Shown one piece after another: positions 34,989 to 44,495 of a stretch of DNA of 64,000 nucleotides. The notes below the pieces were generated by a model, which did no database searches, was not told the origin of the DNA, and saw only the letters and a list, made by a program, of their open reading frames with translations. The stretch is from contig OX465112.1 of NCBI GenBank assembly GCA_949987565.1, forward strand, positions 14,446,951-14,510,950, written 5' to 3'. Source of the stretch: Luidia sarsii. Taxonomy: Eukaryota > Echinodermata > Asteroidea > Paxillosida > Luidiidae. Both the position numbers and the translations under genes were made by a program. The first letter of the stretch is position 1, and the number at the start of each line of letters is the position of its first letter.

Positions 34989-35108
34989 TGAAATGGCAAA
35001 GCTAGGCCTAATTATTTGGGAAGGCCACCATCGAAGGGCTGGATAGCTCAGATGGTATATATATACGAGTGTTGGTACACAAAACCAGAGTTTTCTTTGC
35101 CATTTTTC
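34989..35108 (+). mobile_element. tRNA-derived SINE, family S (copy 3)
   Basis: The A box region GGGCTGGATAGCTCAGATGG is at 35036-35055, and the tail is TTTTCTTTGCCATTTTTC. The central part, with the B box, is replaced by TATATATACGAGTGTTGG and ACACAAAACCAGA, so it is incomplete. The leader TTATTTGGGAAGGCC matches copy 2. Confidence 0.8.
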
Positions 35109-35650
35109 AAAATTCTTTTTGTCAAGTTTCCAGTCAGTTTTTCCTTTAGCCAGTTTCTCCTTTGTTTAATTAATGTCATTGATTTTCTATAATAATGAAC
35201 CTGGCCGGAATTTGATAATTAGGAAAGTGATAAGCGCTACTGAGTAACGTCGCTACTGTACGCCCCTGGAAACGTTGGTGTGATAATCATCAGACATCAA
35301 TTAATTAGATGACAACTTGCAAGCTTTAATCTGTCTGCCTAATGCTTTGACTGCACTAAGTGTCATGTCAATTCGCGCATGAGCGGTAGAGTAGCTGGTA
35401 TGAATTCTAGGTGTTTATAAGAGAACAACTGGATTAACGACGATATTTTCTATCAGGCGCCATTCAGCGTTCACATTGGTAGCGGGCTTGTAGCAGATGG
35501 CCGCTGGTACCATAATTATGTTATTGTTGCCGATTGTTTGTAAGCAAACTGACGCTCCCGAGCGTGCGATACATTACACAGCACGGTCCAATTACGTTGT
35601 TCATCGGTGTGACGTGCAGTGTTCTGCTAGAGGTGATAGGTAGAGCATGC
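35109..35650. other. Unresolved stretch; nothing identified
   Basis: AT-leaning unique-looking sequence with no frame above 60 codons and no shared repeat. Confidence 0.45.
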
Positions 35651-35654
35651 ATTC

Positions 35655-36030
35655 AAGCTTGATCTCTTTCTGTCTCTCTCCTCTTACTCTCCTCTCTTTT
35701 GTCTTCTCTCTCCTCTCCTCTTTCGTTCCGTGTCTCTCTCTCTCTTCCTCTCTCCTCTCTCCCCGATATTTCCACCGGATGGAGACCTCGTGGTCTACCT
35801 AATACCCTTTTTGTCGCCTCCCTCTCTCTTTCGTTACCTATCCTATCTTCTCTTTCCTCTCTCCTCTTTCAACCTCTCTCTCTCTTTCTTTACCTGTCCT
35901 CTCTCCCTTTTTCTCTCTCTCCCTTCTCTTCCATCTCTCTTCTCTTTATCTCTCTTTTTCTCTCACTCTCTTTCCTCTCGCATCTCTCTTCCTCTCCCTC
36001 CCTACCCTCCCTCTCCCTTCCTCCAGGAGG
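35655..36030 (+). repeat. CT-rich microsatellite tract
   Basis: CTCTCTTTCC-type words dominate, interrupted by a unique patch at about 35760-35820. The open frames, up to 130 codons, are serine/leucine-rich artefacts of missing purines. Confidence 0.85.
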
Positions 36031-36950
36031 GACAGCAGGCGAGGAGGAGGAGGAGTTGGTAAAGGGGAGGAGCAGGGGAGCAGGAGATTGAGGAGGTGGA
36101 ATATGAGTTTCACGATTTGTTGTCACATGAATTTAGCAAACTTCGTTCATCCACATCAACCATTCAGACGCCCTATCATCCAACCTTGCATTATCCATTT
36201 GAACGAAAAACATAAAATGCATGACATAGGCCTACCGGTAGTCAGTCCATGGAGCGTTGAACAGAAAAGGTGTAGTGAACTGCTCTTTAAAGGGTCGGAC
36301 AAGACAGTCCACAGTGAAGGAGACTACAAGCCAAACTCGCGGCTTGTAAACGGCGTCCACTTCTCTGCGAAACACAGGACTAAAATCAGCACCCTATTTT
36401 GTCTTGCCTTAACTCCTCCCCTCCTCCCCCCCCCCCCCACCGATCGATTAGAATTACCCAGGCGTGTGAGATGAATCAACCGCTGGGTAATCATTGACTT
36501 CGTCGTTAACCCGTCATAGTATCTTTTCATTGCTGGGGCTCTTCGGAGTTTTGCCGCCGGTCGCTGCCGTTATCGTGGCGTATAGGTCGTGTCTCCTGAC
36601 CCCCGTAACCCCCCCCCCCTGCCGGCGCTGTAACAGCCGGTTTCTATAGTCACTATAGTCACCAATTGCTGCTCTCTTTTCTGGGTAAGACTTGGAGGTG
36701 TACATGGACTGGAAGCACGGTGAGGACAGTCTGCACGTAAAGTCATCTCTTTCTAGAAAGAGCATGGCTCTGGAGAAAACAAACCCAGTAACTCGTGTTC
36801 AGCGTGTACACTGCCCGTTGTAAGGAGAATGGTAGAATCGAATTAATAATGGTGTTTTTTATTTCCGTAGCGTGTTGAGGTTTTCCATGCTACGCGACCA
36901 CTGCATGTATGCCTAGGCCTATAGAGCCCAGGCTTGCTGGTGCTCGTCGA
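36031..36950. other. Unresolved stretch; no gene recognised
   Basis: C runs lie at about 36427 and 36609. A 128-codon frame (36088-36474, plus) has no recognisable domain. TATAGTCACTATAGTCACC at about 36645 is a short direct repeat. Confidence 0.4.
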
Positions 36951-36954
36951 ACAT

Positions 36955-37060
36955 AGTAATTTTCGAAATATAAGCTGCGGCTTATACGTCGATTTTGCCC
37001 ATAAAATGCTTCTTATACACCGGCTTATACTCTGAACGGCTTACACACTATGCCTTTTTT
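36955..37060 (+). repeat. GCGGCTTATAC-type dispersed repeat fragment
   Basis: AAGCTGCGGCTTATACGTCG, then CTTCTTATACACCGGCTTAT and ACTCTGAACGGCTTA, form the spaced GGCTTATAC words characteristic of a DNA-transposon-derived repeat seen in many animal genomes. I recognise the pattern, not the exact family. Non-coding. Confidence 0.4.
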
Positions 37061-37270
37061 TGTCTTTTTCAAGTACAACAGCGTATGGTGTAGTTCTCTT
37101 TATCCTATGAAACCCGGTATTTGGCTGAATGCCGAAAATTGACCAGACACAAGAACAGTACAACATTTCTTTTTGGGGGGGATTTAGGAGACTGGGACAA
37201 GCTAGATAGTGACTTGTAAAATAAGTAAGGTATTAATCTTTGGCTGCCTCTGCCTCTGTCACTTAAGCTG

Positions 37271-37492
37271 ACTCTCAAAAACCGGCTTTCTCTTTCTTTT
37301 TTTCGTCCATTTTAAAGTTCAAGGCATGAACAAGGGAGGCCTTTGGCTTCGGTTTTTAATGTTGCACTGCGTTTTGAAAAACGAAGAAGAATCTAAACCT
37401 TCAACTTCAACAAAGAACTTCATGCTGTGATTTCAGCTTTTGGATGACAGCGACGAAACCTGAGCCGAAGCCTAAGCCGGGTTCTGGAAGAC
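37271..37492 (-). mobile_element. MITE family C2 (copy 2)
   Basis: GGGAGGCCTTTGGCTTCGGT at about 37335 and CTTCAACTTCAACAAAGAAC near 37401 match 59071-59155. The end GAGCCGAAGCCTAAGCCGGG at about 37461 is the inverted terminus. The left terminus is degenerate. Non-coding. Confidence 0.7.
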
Positions 37493-37697
37493 TGAACTTG
37501 AGTCCGTGTCATGTTTTCAAAAGAAGTATATCGATACCATCAAGATACTTCGTGGTTGGCTTTCGATGTAGGTGAAATTCAGCCAAGAACTATTCGATTA
37601 ACTTCGCGTGTACATTGCAAATCCAACGTGATTCAATTTGCGCGTGTATTGATCGCTGTAACGGAATACAAACAAACTTTACTGACACAGTTGTTCG

Positions 37698-38115
37698 TGA
37701 AGAGTAAGTTTGCGATGACACCGTGTATACGAGAATCTTTCTTGTGGGTAAGTGTGGTTCTGGAAGGAACCAGAGGGTTCCACTCGACGTTTCGGACGGT
37801 GGGCTCTTTCACATCGAAGATTACGTTCCCAGACGACCCCAAACACCAAGATCTTCCCGCCTAGAACTTCCCGGCCAAAGGGTTATGCCCCACCCGTCGA
37901 TGAGCTTCCAGACTATACACAATCCGGCATTCTTCCTCCTGAAGACGGCCAGAACAAACTTCGAAACTTCGAGTGAGTGAGACCCGCCGGTTTTTTATTT
38001 TTTCAGAACCACATTCACTCACAAAAGATTTTCTCGTACATGGTGTCACCGGAAACCTTTTACTCGTTATAAGTACCACCGCCGTGCATGCATAGCCTTA
38101 TGTCTTATTTACAGT
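37698..38115. repeat. Histone-3'-end-like family H, inverted pair (copies 4L and 4R)
   Basis: On the minus strand at 37771-37756 is GGTTCCTTCCAGAACC. Eleven bases further is CAAGAAAGA (37744-37736), identical to the purine-rich U7-binding element known from sea urchin histone genes. The family word GGTGTCATCGCAAAC follows. On the plus strand, TTTCAGAACC ends at 38010, CAAAAGATT starts at 38022 after the same 11 bases, and then GGTGTCACCGGAAACC. About 220 bp separate the two copies. No histone frame is nearby. Confidence 0.75.
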
Positions 38116-38847
38116 TCAATGTGATCATCTCTGTCGCTGCAATGTTCCTTGTCGAATTCATGTCCGATATCCGCCCGCGAACACTGCAGCGAGACCACAG
38201 GCCGCTATACAATGCTGCCCCCTATGGGACCCGTGCCACCAAGGAGCACTCGGCTCGCCTCGGACCTGCACACTCTCGTTGATGGATTTTTAAGTGAAAA
38301 TTGCTATTGCAGTTTCAGTGTCTGTCTCTGAGAGCGGGCAAACACTGGGTCCCCCGTGGGAGATCATCGGCAGGCCTTAACCACAGCCCCACGGTCCCTC
38401 TCAAGCTGCATACGAACTACATCAGCGCTTTCATTTGCTTGGATTCTCAGTCATGCATGCAGACAGTCAGAATTTGACACAGTGCTGCAACATAGGTATA
38501 CAGAATTGACAATTTGCACAGGGATGTCGTTTACATCTCATGTTTACACAAGGGTGCTCGGCCAGCCTCACGCAATGCATCATTCTGAACTCGCTGAGGG
38601 TTAGGCTTCAAAGTGACCCGAAACATAAATTTGTCAAGTGACAGGTCACCGGACTCGATCTAAAGTGCATATAAATCTAGACAAGAGGGCAAGTAGAAGT
38701 CTGCTAAGAGATGTCAGTTAATGCATGAGCTGCGTTGGCCGATTCTATTGCGAAGATAAGATTATCTATTTTCCCGCTTGATTCCGGCAGCTTTCAGCAA
38801 ATGAAATAAAATCCTAAAAAATGAAAGTGAACGCTAGGGAAAGAATC
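38116..38847. other. Unresolved stretch; nothing identified
   Basis: Frames of 60 to 82 codons are unrecognised. No shared repeat detected. Confidence 0.4.
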
Positions 38848-39141
38848 ATAAGAAATTCTATATAGGAGGGTTTGCGGTGACACCATAATATAAGTTCTCT
38901 TAAAGGAGAGGTATGGTTCTGAAAAGAACCTGAGTTATCACTCAGGTTCTTTTCAGAACCACACCTTTGAGTTATCACTCAGGTTCTTTTCAGAACCTTA
39001 CCCCTGAGTTATCGCTCTGGTTCTTTTCAGAACCATACCTCTTCTTTAAGAGACCTTATATTATACACGGTGTCACCGCAAACCCTCCTATATTGTTTCA
39101 CCCACCATGCAAAACCTTAAGGTTTATTTATAAGAAATTCT
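38848..39141 (+). mobile_element. Complete family H element with 12-bp target duplication (copy 5)
   Basis: ATAAGAAATTCT at 38848-38859 and 39130-39141 flank a 270-bp unit. The left arm is inverted (GGAGGGTTTGCGGTGACACC at about 38865). The right arm is GGTGTCACCGCAAACCCTCC at about 39069, followed by a one-sided tail CACCCACCATGCAAAACCTT. The exact 16-base stem-loop GGTTCTTTTCAGAACC occurs at 38945, 38982 and 39019 (37-bp steps), and as its complement at 38915-38930. No open frame. Confidence 0.85.
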
Positions 39142-39845
39142 TTAAGAATCTTGACATGAGCCATCCTCGTAAACGTCACCGTACGTGGCCGTCCCCAGCC
39201 AGCATCTTCTTCGTCTACATCCTCTGCAGTCAGGCCGAACGTTCGTTAATTGCCCCCTACTACCACACACACAAAAAAAGGTTGGCCCACGCGTAAGTCA
39301 ACACGTCAGTCCGCACGGCCTGAAGCCCCCTGGGATCATTGCGTGTATAGCGGTTCTCCGCGACCGGCTCGTCCACCGCATTACACGTACGTACAGACGG
39401 CTCTCAATTAGAAGCCGTGCCCATGCGGGAGAGACAAGAGTGCGGAGTGTGTGCACGCACGGATGAGTGGTCTCCAAGGGCTCGTACGCATCTTGGGATA
39501 CTCTGATTTAGGATTTCCGTAATCACCAATTTTCTGCTTCAGACTAGCCACCCTAAGACACCCATAACTCATGCCATTCGGTTACTATCTTATTTCAAGA
39601 CCCTTAGCGGAGTAGCACTGACATAAATCAATGGGTGTCTTTACAGTTCTGTGTCGCAGTGTATCATGAGGTTGACAAGTATAGAACGCGCATCACTAGC
39701 TTTGTAAAACAAGCTTTCTCTCCCATGATGTCACTTTCTATAAGAACTGAGAATGATATCTTTCCGGACTGTGTGGATGTATCTGACATCACTTCACAGC
39801 ACTTACCTACCATTGAGGGCGCTATTTGATATTCTTCAGTGGTGA
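39142..39845. other. Unresolved stretch; nothing identified
   Basis: Short frames up to 109 codons, which start inside the preceding element, have no recognisable motif. Confidence 0.4.
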
Positions 39846-39985
39846 TGGGCCACAAGTGATGGACGAGTGCTTTAAAAAATAATAATAAGCTGGAGTCGCG
39901 GGTTCGAATCCCGCCTGAGCTGCCTAATAATCTGTCATTAGGCAATCGGGCAAAGCACGGAGCACTTAGTGCATACTACGTCGAG
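39846..39985 (+). mobile_element. tRNA-related SINE, family T (copy 1)
   Basis: GCGGGTTCGAATCCCGC at 39898-39914 is a perfect five-bp T arm with a consensus B box. Upstream, GGCCACAAGTGATGGACGAG resembles a D-arm/A box. An A-rich AATAATAATAAG sequence replaces the anticodon arm, so this is not a functional tRNA gene. Downstream GGCAATCGGGCAAAGCAC at 39941-39958 recurs at 44458, which marks a SINE body. Confidence 0.7.
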
Positions 39986-41580
39986 TAGTATTGAATAGTA
40001 TGAATTAGTAGTATTGAATTACCCTAAAGATGACCTAAAAGGTCAACTGCAATGCATTTTGGAATTCGTTTTTATGATTTCAAATAATACTATGGTGTCA
40101 GTAAAATACATCCATGCATTTTTTTTCCGAATTTTAAACTATGGGAAAGAGTGTAAAATCATTTAAGTTTGGAAGGGGGAGCAGCCACGCCCATGAGGAG
40201 GCCGTCATTGGTGACGTCAGCGGATGAAGACTCGGTCCATTACTCTTGTCGGGGAACTATTGTATTGTACGTTCGAATATACCAATTGTCAGTGCACGTT
40301 TTTCTAGAGAACCGATTTCAGGAGTAAATATCGACAAACCCGTTGACACGCCAGCCAGATTCGTTGTCGAAGATTGCAGCAGTGGAATAAACATGTATTT
40401 ATTCCCTGACGATCCTAGAATAAGCCGCATTTGGACGTCAAATATCACGCTGACACGACCGAAATAATCCGACCCGTCAAATCGTGCAGTGCAGTGTCCA
40501 TTTCAAAGCTTGTTATCATGGAGACCATCCGGGCTCATACGTGAATGGTTTGGCAACGTGTTCCCGTCTGTGGCCATAGGAAAACTATTTTCAGAATCTC
40601 TATTCTTGTTATCGACTGAGAATTCATCGGATTCCGAAGAAATAGCTTGTCGAAAGACGTCTCGGCCAACAAATTTGTCAAGTTTTTTTCGCCGAGAAAA
40701 AGACTGGTGCCGCGCTCAAAAAACGTGCGTTACCTACTGAACACGGCAGGGAACCTCTCCGACTTATGTAAGTGTATACGGCCTTCGCTGGGAGAGAAAA
40801 AAATATCTGCGTTCATCCGGTGACGTAAAGAACAGCGCCCTCAATAACTACAAGCACAATTTTAATTAATATAAAAAGCTTTTAATGAGCCTGAAACACA
40901 AAAGTTATGTTTGATCTGGGATTGTTATGTACCAATGAACATTTTTAATGCCAAATCAGGATTTTCCATTTTTTGCACTTCAGTTGACCTTTAAAGAGGG
41001 CAAGTCTTCTGACTGCCCACAAAATCCTTGTTTATCAGGAAGCCATCTGCCAACCATCCCATCAACAGCCATCATCAGCCAACCAACCATCTTTCCAGCC
41101 ACTCAGACCTCGGAGGATATCATTGCTCTATCGTTTGACCAGGGTCGTCTCCGACCGTCTGCTTTTTCGTTTTACAATCGTGCACGCCTCGTTGAGACTG
41201 CGTGACACGCTGATCTATACAGTTGCCGGGTCATCGGGTCTGGCGACTGACTCTCGGCGGGTAAATGGCCGAATCGTGTCCGTCATCTGAACCATCATCT
41301 GGAGGAAGAGAGCAATATCTAACGATCCGAGACCACGCACCGGTAAAGTATGGTGTCGCAGAGATGAACGCTACATCTCTATTGCGCAGTCTGGTTTTCT
41401 TGTGGGTAAAAAAAACCGGGCAGTTATCAAATCACAGACAATTGAAAATGAGGGTTAAGTTTTTTTTAAGGAGTCGGAATCTCCAGCCCGTTCATTTCAC
41501 TGAGTGATAAAAGAAAGTTCACAGGTTCATAACTCACAAGCTTCCAACTTCGAAAGGTATTTTGATCGTTCTGATGATAA
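39986..41580. other. Unresolved stretch; no gene recognised
   Basis: GTAGTATTGAATAGTATGAA duplications lie at about 39985-40020. Frames of 73 to 85 codons (40246-41205) are unrecognised. No repeat shared with other regions. Confidence 0.4.
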
Positions 41581-41950
41581 AAGCCCCTACACAACATTGG
41601 TCGAGGTCAAAGAATAGCATCCATACGTTGTCTGATCCAACATATGCATGACATAGCACACCTGTGAAAATTTCAGCTCAATCCGCCAACCGAATATCCA
41701 GAAAATCGTGAAAACCGCTTCATTTGTTTCGCGAAAATGCGGCATTCAACGCCGTACTGTTCCGAAAAATAGTTTAGATCTCGGTGAGACGTAGAATATT
41801 TTTTTTTACTAATTTCTCCCAAAATACAACATTTTAGGCAGAAATATTTCAGTGAGAGGTTTCTACTATAACCATCTTCAAACTGTATAAGTTTCATGTA
41901 AATCTGTGAACATTTCTGTTTTTCGATCTTACCAATGTTGTGTAGGGGCT
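41581..41950 (-). mobile_element. MITE family B (copy 1, reverse orientation)
   Basis: AAGCCCCTACACAACATTGG opens it and the inverse, CCAATGTTGTGTAGGGGCT, closes it at 41950, followed by TTAA at 41951-41954. The left TTAA has decayed to ATAA. The interior is the reverse complement of 62958-63325, with words such as GTGAAAACCGCTTCATTTG. Non-coding. Confidence 0.85.
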
Positions 41951-41954
41951 TTAA

Positions 41955-42818
41955 GTGAAAGTACCTGGCGTCTTCGGACTTTTGGCGGGTCTTTTTTTGG
42001 GGAGTGAATGTCCGATGTTTGTGGTGAGCAGTCAAGCTGCGCTAGGAATTCGCACCGCGAGGAAGCGGGCGACGCCTTCATCCACGGGGCGCCGAACATC
42101 TTGGTTTCTGGGTCCCAGAGTGACTTCTGAAGCCAGCAACCCTCGGAGAATCTTACAGGAATCAGAATGAACTCAGTTTTGAACTTAAACTCTTCTTCAG
42201 GATGTAGTATATAAATTATAGTCATTGCCATTGTACAATATGTCTGGGCAGGGCCAAGTATCACTGGCATTGGCCTACGCGGCTGTTGAAGGTCGTCTTG
42301 ACTTTGCAAGGCCAAAAATCAGAAATTTGTGTTTGCCCAATGCATCAGTAGATATAACATCGAAGCCACGATGCCGTACAGTGCGTACCATCTTCTCGGC
42401 AATACCGTATCTCTATCTTTTAAATAAGCAAAATGTAGCAGTTTTTGTGAGATATTTCACCAGGATAAATAGGCGTCGTAGAGTCTGCGTGGATTGGGAT
42501 AAGGTAGGGCAGCCAAATATTTTCGTCCAACCGGGAGTAATAAGCTCGTCTTATTCAACAATGGTCGAGGGAGTCTTAAGCACCACCGCCGTCATCCAAT
42601 TTATTGACCAACTGGAAGTGGAAGCTTCGCCGAGCGGGAAAAAAAGACAGGTAGCCTCCGACAGCGGCTCCACACACTGATGCGGAATTTACCGCACAAG
42701 AGTCCGCAGCGCACGGTTGGTTAGAGCTGGAGCCAGGATTCGTGGGCGCGCTAGCGTGTGTCCGACGGACGCTAGGGAAGGTTGTCTCGCCTGGCGGTTG
42801 TCCGGGGGACACACTGGC
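41955..42818. other. Unresolved stretch with a 151-codon open frame
   Basis: 42225-42680 plus is open for 151 codons from an ATG; a 128-codon minus frame overlaps it (41929-42315). The plus product starts MPLYNMSGQGQVSLALAYAA. It has no motif I know and no supporting codon bias is evident. It could be an exon or chance. Confidence 0.3.
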
Positions 42819-43406
42819 GCCGGGACGCGATTTTTTTTTCCCAGTACACGAGGTCTAAAGGGGGGACAATCGACCAATCAAATACGCGGAAATCCTGAGG
42901 TAACATGAATATTCACAACCACTACACATCGTTGCACCCGCAACGCCTACGCACGCTCGTCAGTAAACATGACCAGTGTACGGACAGCGTAATTTTTTTT
43001 TTCGTAGGAGGGTTAGGGGCAATTTTCATTCAAAAACATAAATGGGCGTGTCGGATTGTTTTTAAAGAAAATTAAGACAGAAGAAGATTACAACACGCCT
43101 ATTTATGACAATTGCCCCTAACCCTTCTACGAAAAAAATTACGCGTACGGACACAATGTGTACATGTAGGGGTGAGTGTGTACACGTACACGTACATGTA
43201 TATATGTGTACGTGTACACGTACATGTACATTGTACATGTACATATACGTGTACAGTACAGTACATGTACACAATGCACATGTACATGTACATGTACACA
43301 TAATATGAATATTCACCACCACTTCCAGGATTTCCGCGCATTTGATTGGTCGATTTTCTCCCCATAGACCTCGTGTACTGGACAAAAAAATCGCCACCGG
43401 GACGTG
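42819..43406. mobile_element. Large nested foldback (long inverted repeat) element
   Basis: The outer arms pair 42819-42912 with 43308-43406. GTACACGAGGTCTA at about 42843 faces TAGACCTCGTGTAC at about 43366, and AATCGACCAATCAAAT faces ATTTGATTGGTCGATT. The inner arms pair 42976-43028 with 43105-43154 (GGTTAGGGGCAATT facing AATTGCCCCTAACC). The pairing continues inward towards about 43065. A GTACAT microsatellite lies on the right side only. No coding capacity. Confidence 0.85.
43155..43305. repeat. ACATGTAC/ACACGTAC alternating microsatellite
   Basis: TACACGTACACGTACATGTA-type words alternate purine and pyrimidine over about 150 bp and are largely self-complementary. The tract lies inside the right half of the foldback and has no counterpart in the left half. 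This suggests expansion after the foldback formed. The C/T/M/Y-rich frames across it are artefacts. Confidence 0.9.
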
Positions 43407-44035
43407 CCGGAATCTCTTTAGAACCTCTCGCCAGCAGAGGACCACCCCAGCTGCTTCTCGCACGCGTTTACCCCCAATTACGCCGGGGTAAGGAAATGAT
43501 ATTAGGCCTTGCACGCCCGACCGACATGCAGAGGCCGGGCACGGGGCCGCACGGGAAAACACCGCCGCGGTGCAGATTCAGAACGGGCCCCGCGTGATCG
43601 ATATCATACGGTGAAAGGGTATAGGCCTTCTCCGAGGAGACCTTGCCCAAGTGACCGCTGTGCACGTCGCGGGGCCTCTCCCCGAGAAGGTCCAGCAGGG
43701 CGTGAATCTCGCGAGATCTGGCGATATTTCAGCTGCACGCAGTGATCCGCTGCTCAGCTGTATTATTCATCAGGCGGTTGGGGCGAATGGGGGGTTCATC
43801 TGATCGTGGACATCGTGAATGCAGAACCGGACAACCATAACCGCATTATTATTTTTTTGTTGGTTTTCATCATTTCATACCCACTGGGCACCACTAATAC
43901 TAGCACCACAATCGCCAACGTCTTCATCATAGAGATAGGCCTATATACCTAGACTTGAAAACCAATGCGCTCATCAATGGAGCTTACATGTTATGTCCAT
44001 TTAGTGCAACTCGTCCAATGATCGAAGCAGATGAG
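43407..44035. other. CpG-rich block, then unresolved sequence
   Basis: 43420-43745 is GC- and CpG-rich (GGGGCCGCACGGG, ACCGCCGCGGTGC). The rest is AT-leaning. Overlapping frames on both strands are unrecognised. A regulatory island is possible but unsupported by a neighbouring gene. Confidence 0.35.
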
Positions 44036-44312
44036 AATACCTCTCTCTTTGATCTTTTCCCCTCTTCTCACTAATCCCCACCCTACTCCTTGGCCTTCCC
44101 TTTGATCTCTCCCTACCAGCTTTCCTCTTTTGTTATTTGTTTCTCATCCGTGTCCTATTCACTCTCTTCCCCCCATCCTTCCTTCTGTTTTGTCCTTTTG
44201 TCACTCTGCCTTTGAGAAAGGTCCTGTTAAGATCAAAACGTCAGGCCCACAGATTTGCATTTTGGTAATTTTAGTCAGTAAGTAGTTTGCAATATTTTTG
44301 TATATCAGATGA
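44036..44312 (+). mobile_element. Penelope-like 3' untranslated region, plus orientation
   Basis: CTTTGATCTTTTCCCC starts a copy that runs through CTCACTAATCCCCACCCTAC and TCTCATCCGTGTCCTATTC to TGCCTTTGAGAAAGGTCCTG, and ends near TTGCATTTTGGTAATTTTAG. It aligns with the reverse complement of 60743-61045. It lacks the coding C-terminus, so it is 5'-truncated. The GAAACGTC motif reads AAAACGTC here. Confidence 0.85.
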
Positions 44313-44399
44313 CAATACCCTTAAAACATAAGTTTGCCACTAAAACTGTACATAATTTTATGCTAAGAAAACACAAAGAGAATCAAAGTCGAAAGCAAT

Positions 44400-44495
44400 C
44401 AACTTCGGTGGTCAAGTGATTAACCTGTCTGCATCTGCACTAGAAGTCAAGCAGCATGCAATCGCGCAAAGCACTAATTATTTTTAGTGCTTTTA
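44400..44495 (+). mobile_element. tRNA-related SINE, family T (copy 2, degenerate)
   Basis: TGGTCAAGTGATTAA at 44409-44423 is an A-box-like word reminiscent of leucine or serine tRNAs. The SINE body word GCAATCGCGCAAAGCAC at 44458-44474 matches copy 1. The B box is not preserved. Confidence 0.5.

Noticed and set aside
38848..39141. Remnant of a histone gene cluster
   Set aside because: No histone coding motif is found upstream of any stem-loop, and the copies share non-histone flanking arms and a tail, so this is a repeat family and not a set of gene remnants.
39846..39925. Possible functional tRNA gene
   Set aside because: The T arm is perfect, but the anticodon arm is replaced by an A-rich stretch and the acceptor stem does not close, so it is a SINE or relic.
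43105..43562. C/T/Y/M-rich frames near the foldback
   Set aside because: They translate the ACATGTAC microsatellite and change with every frame; no gene.
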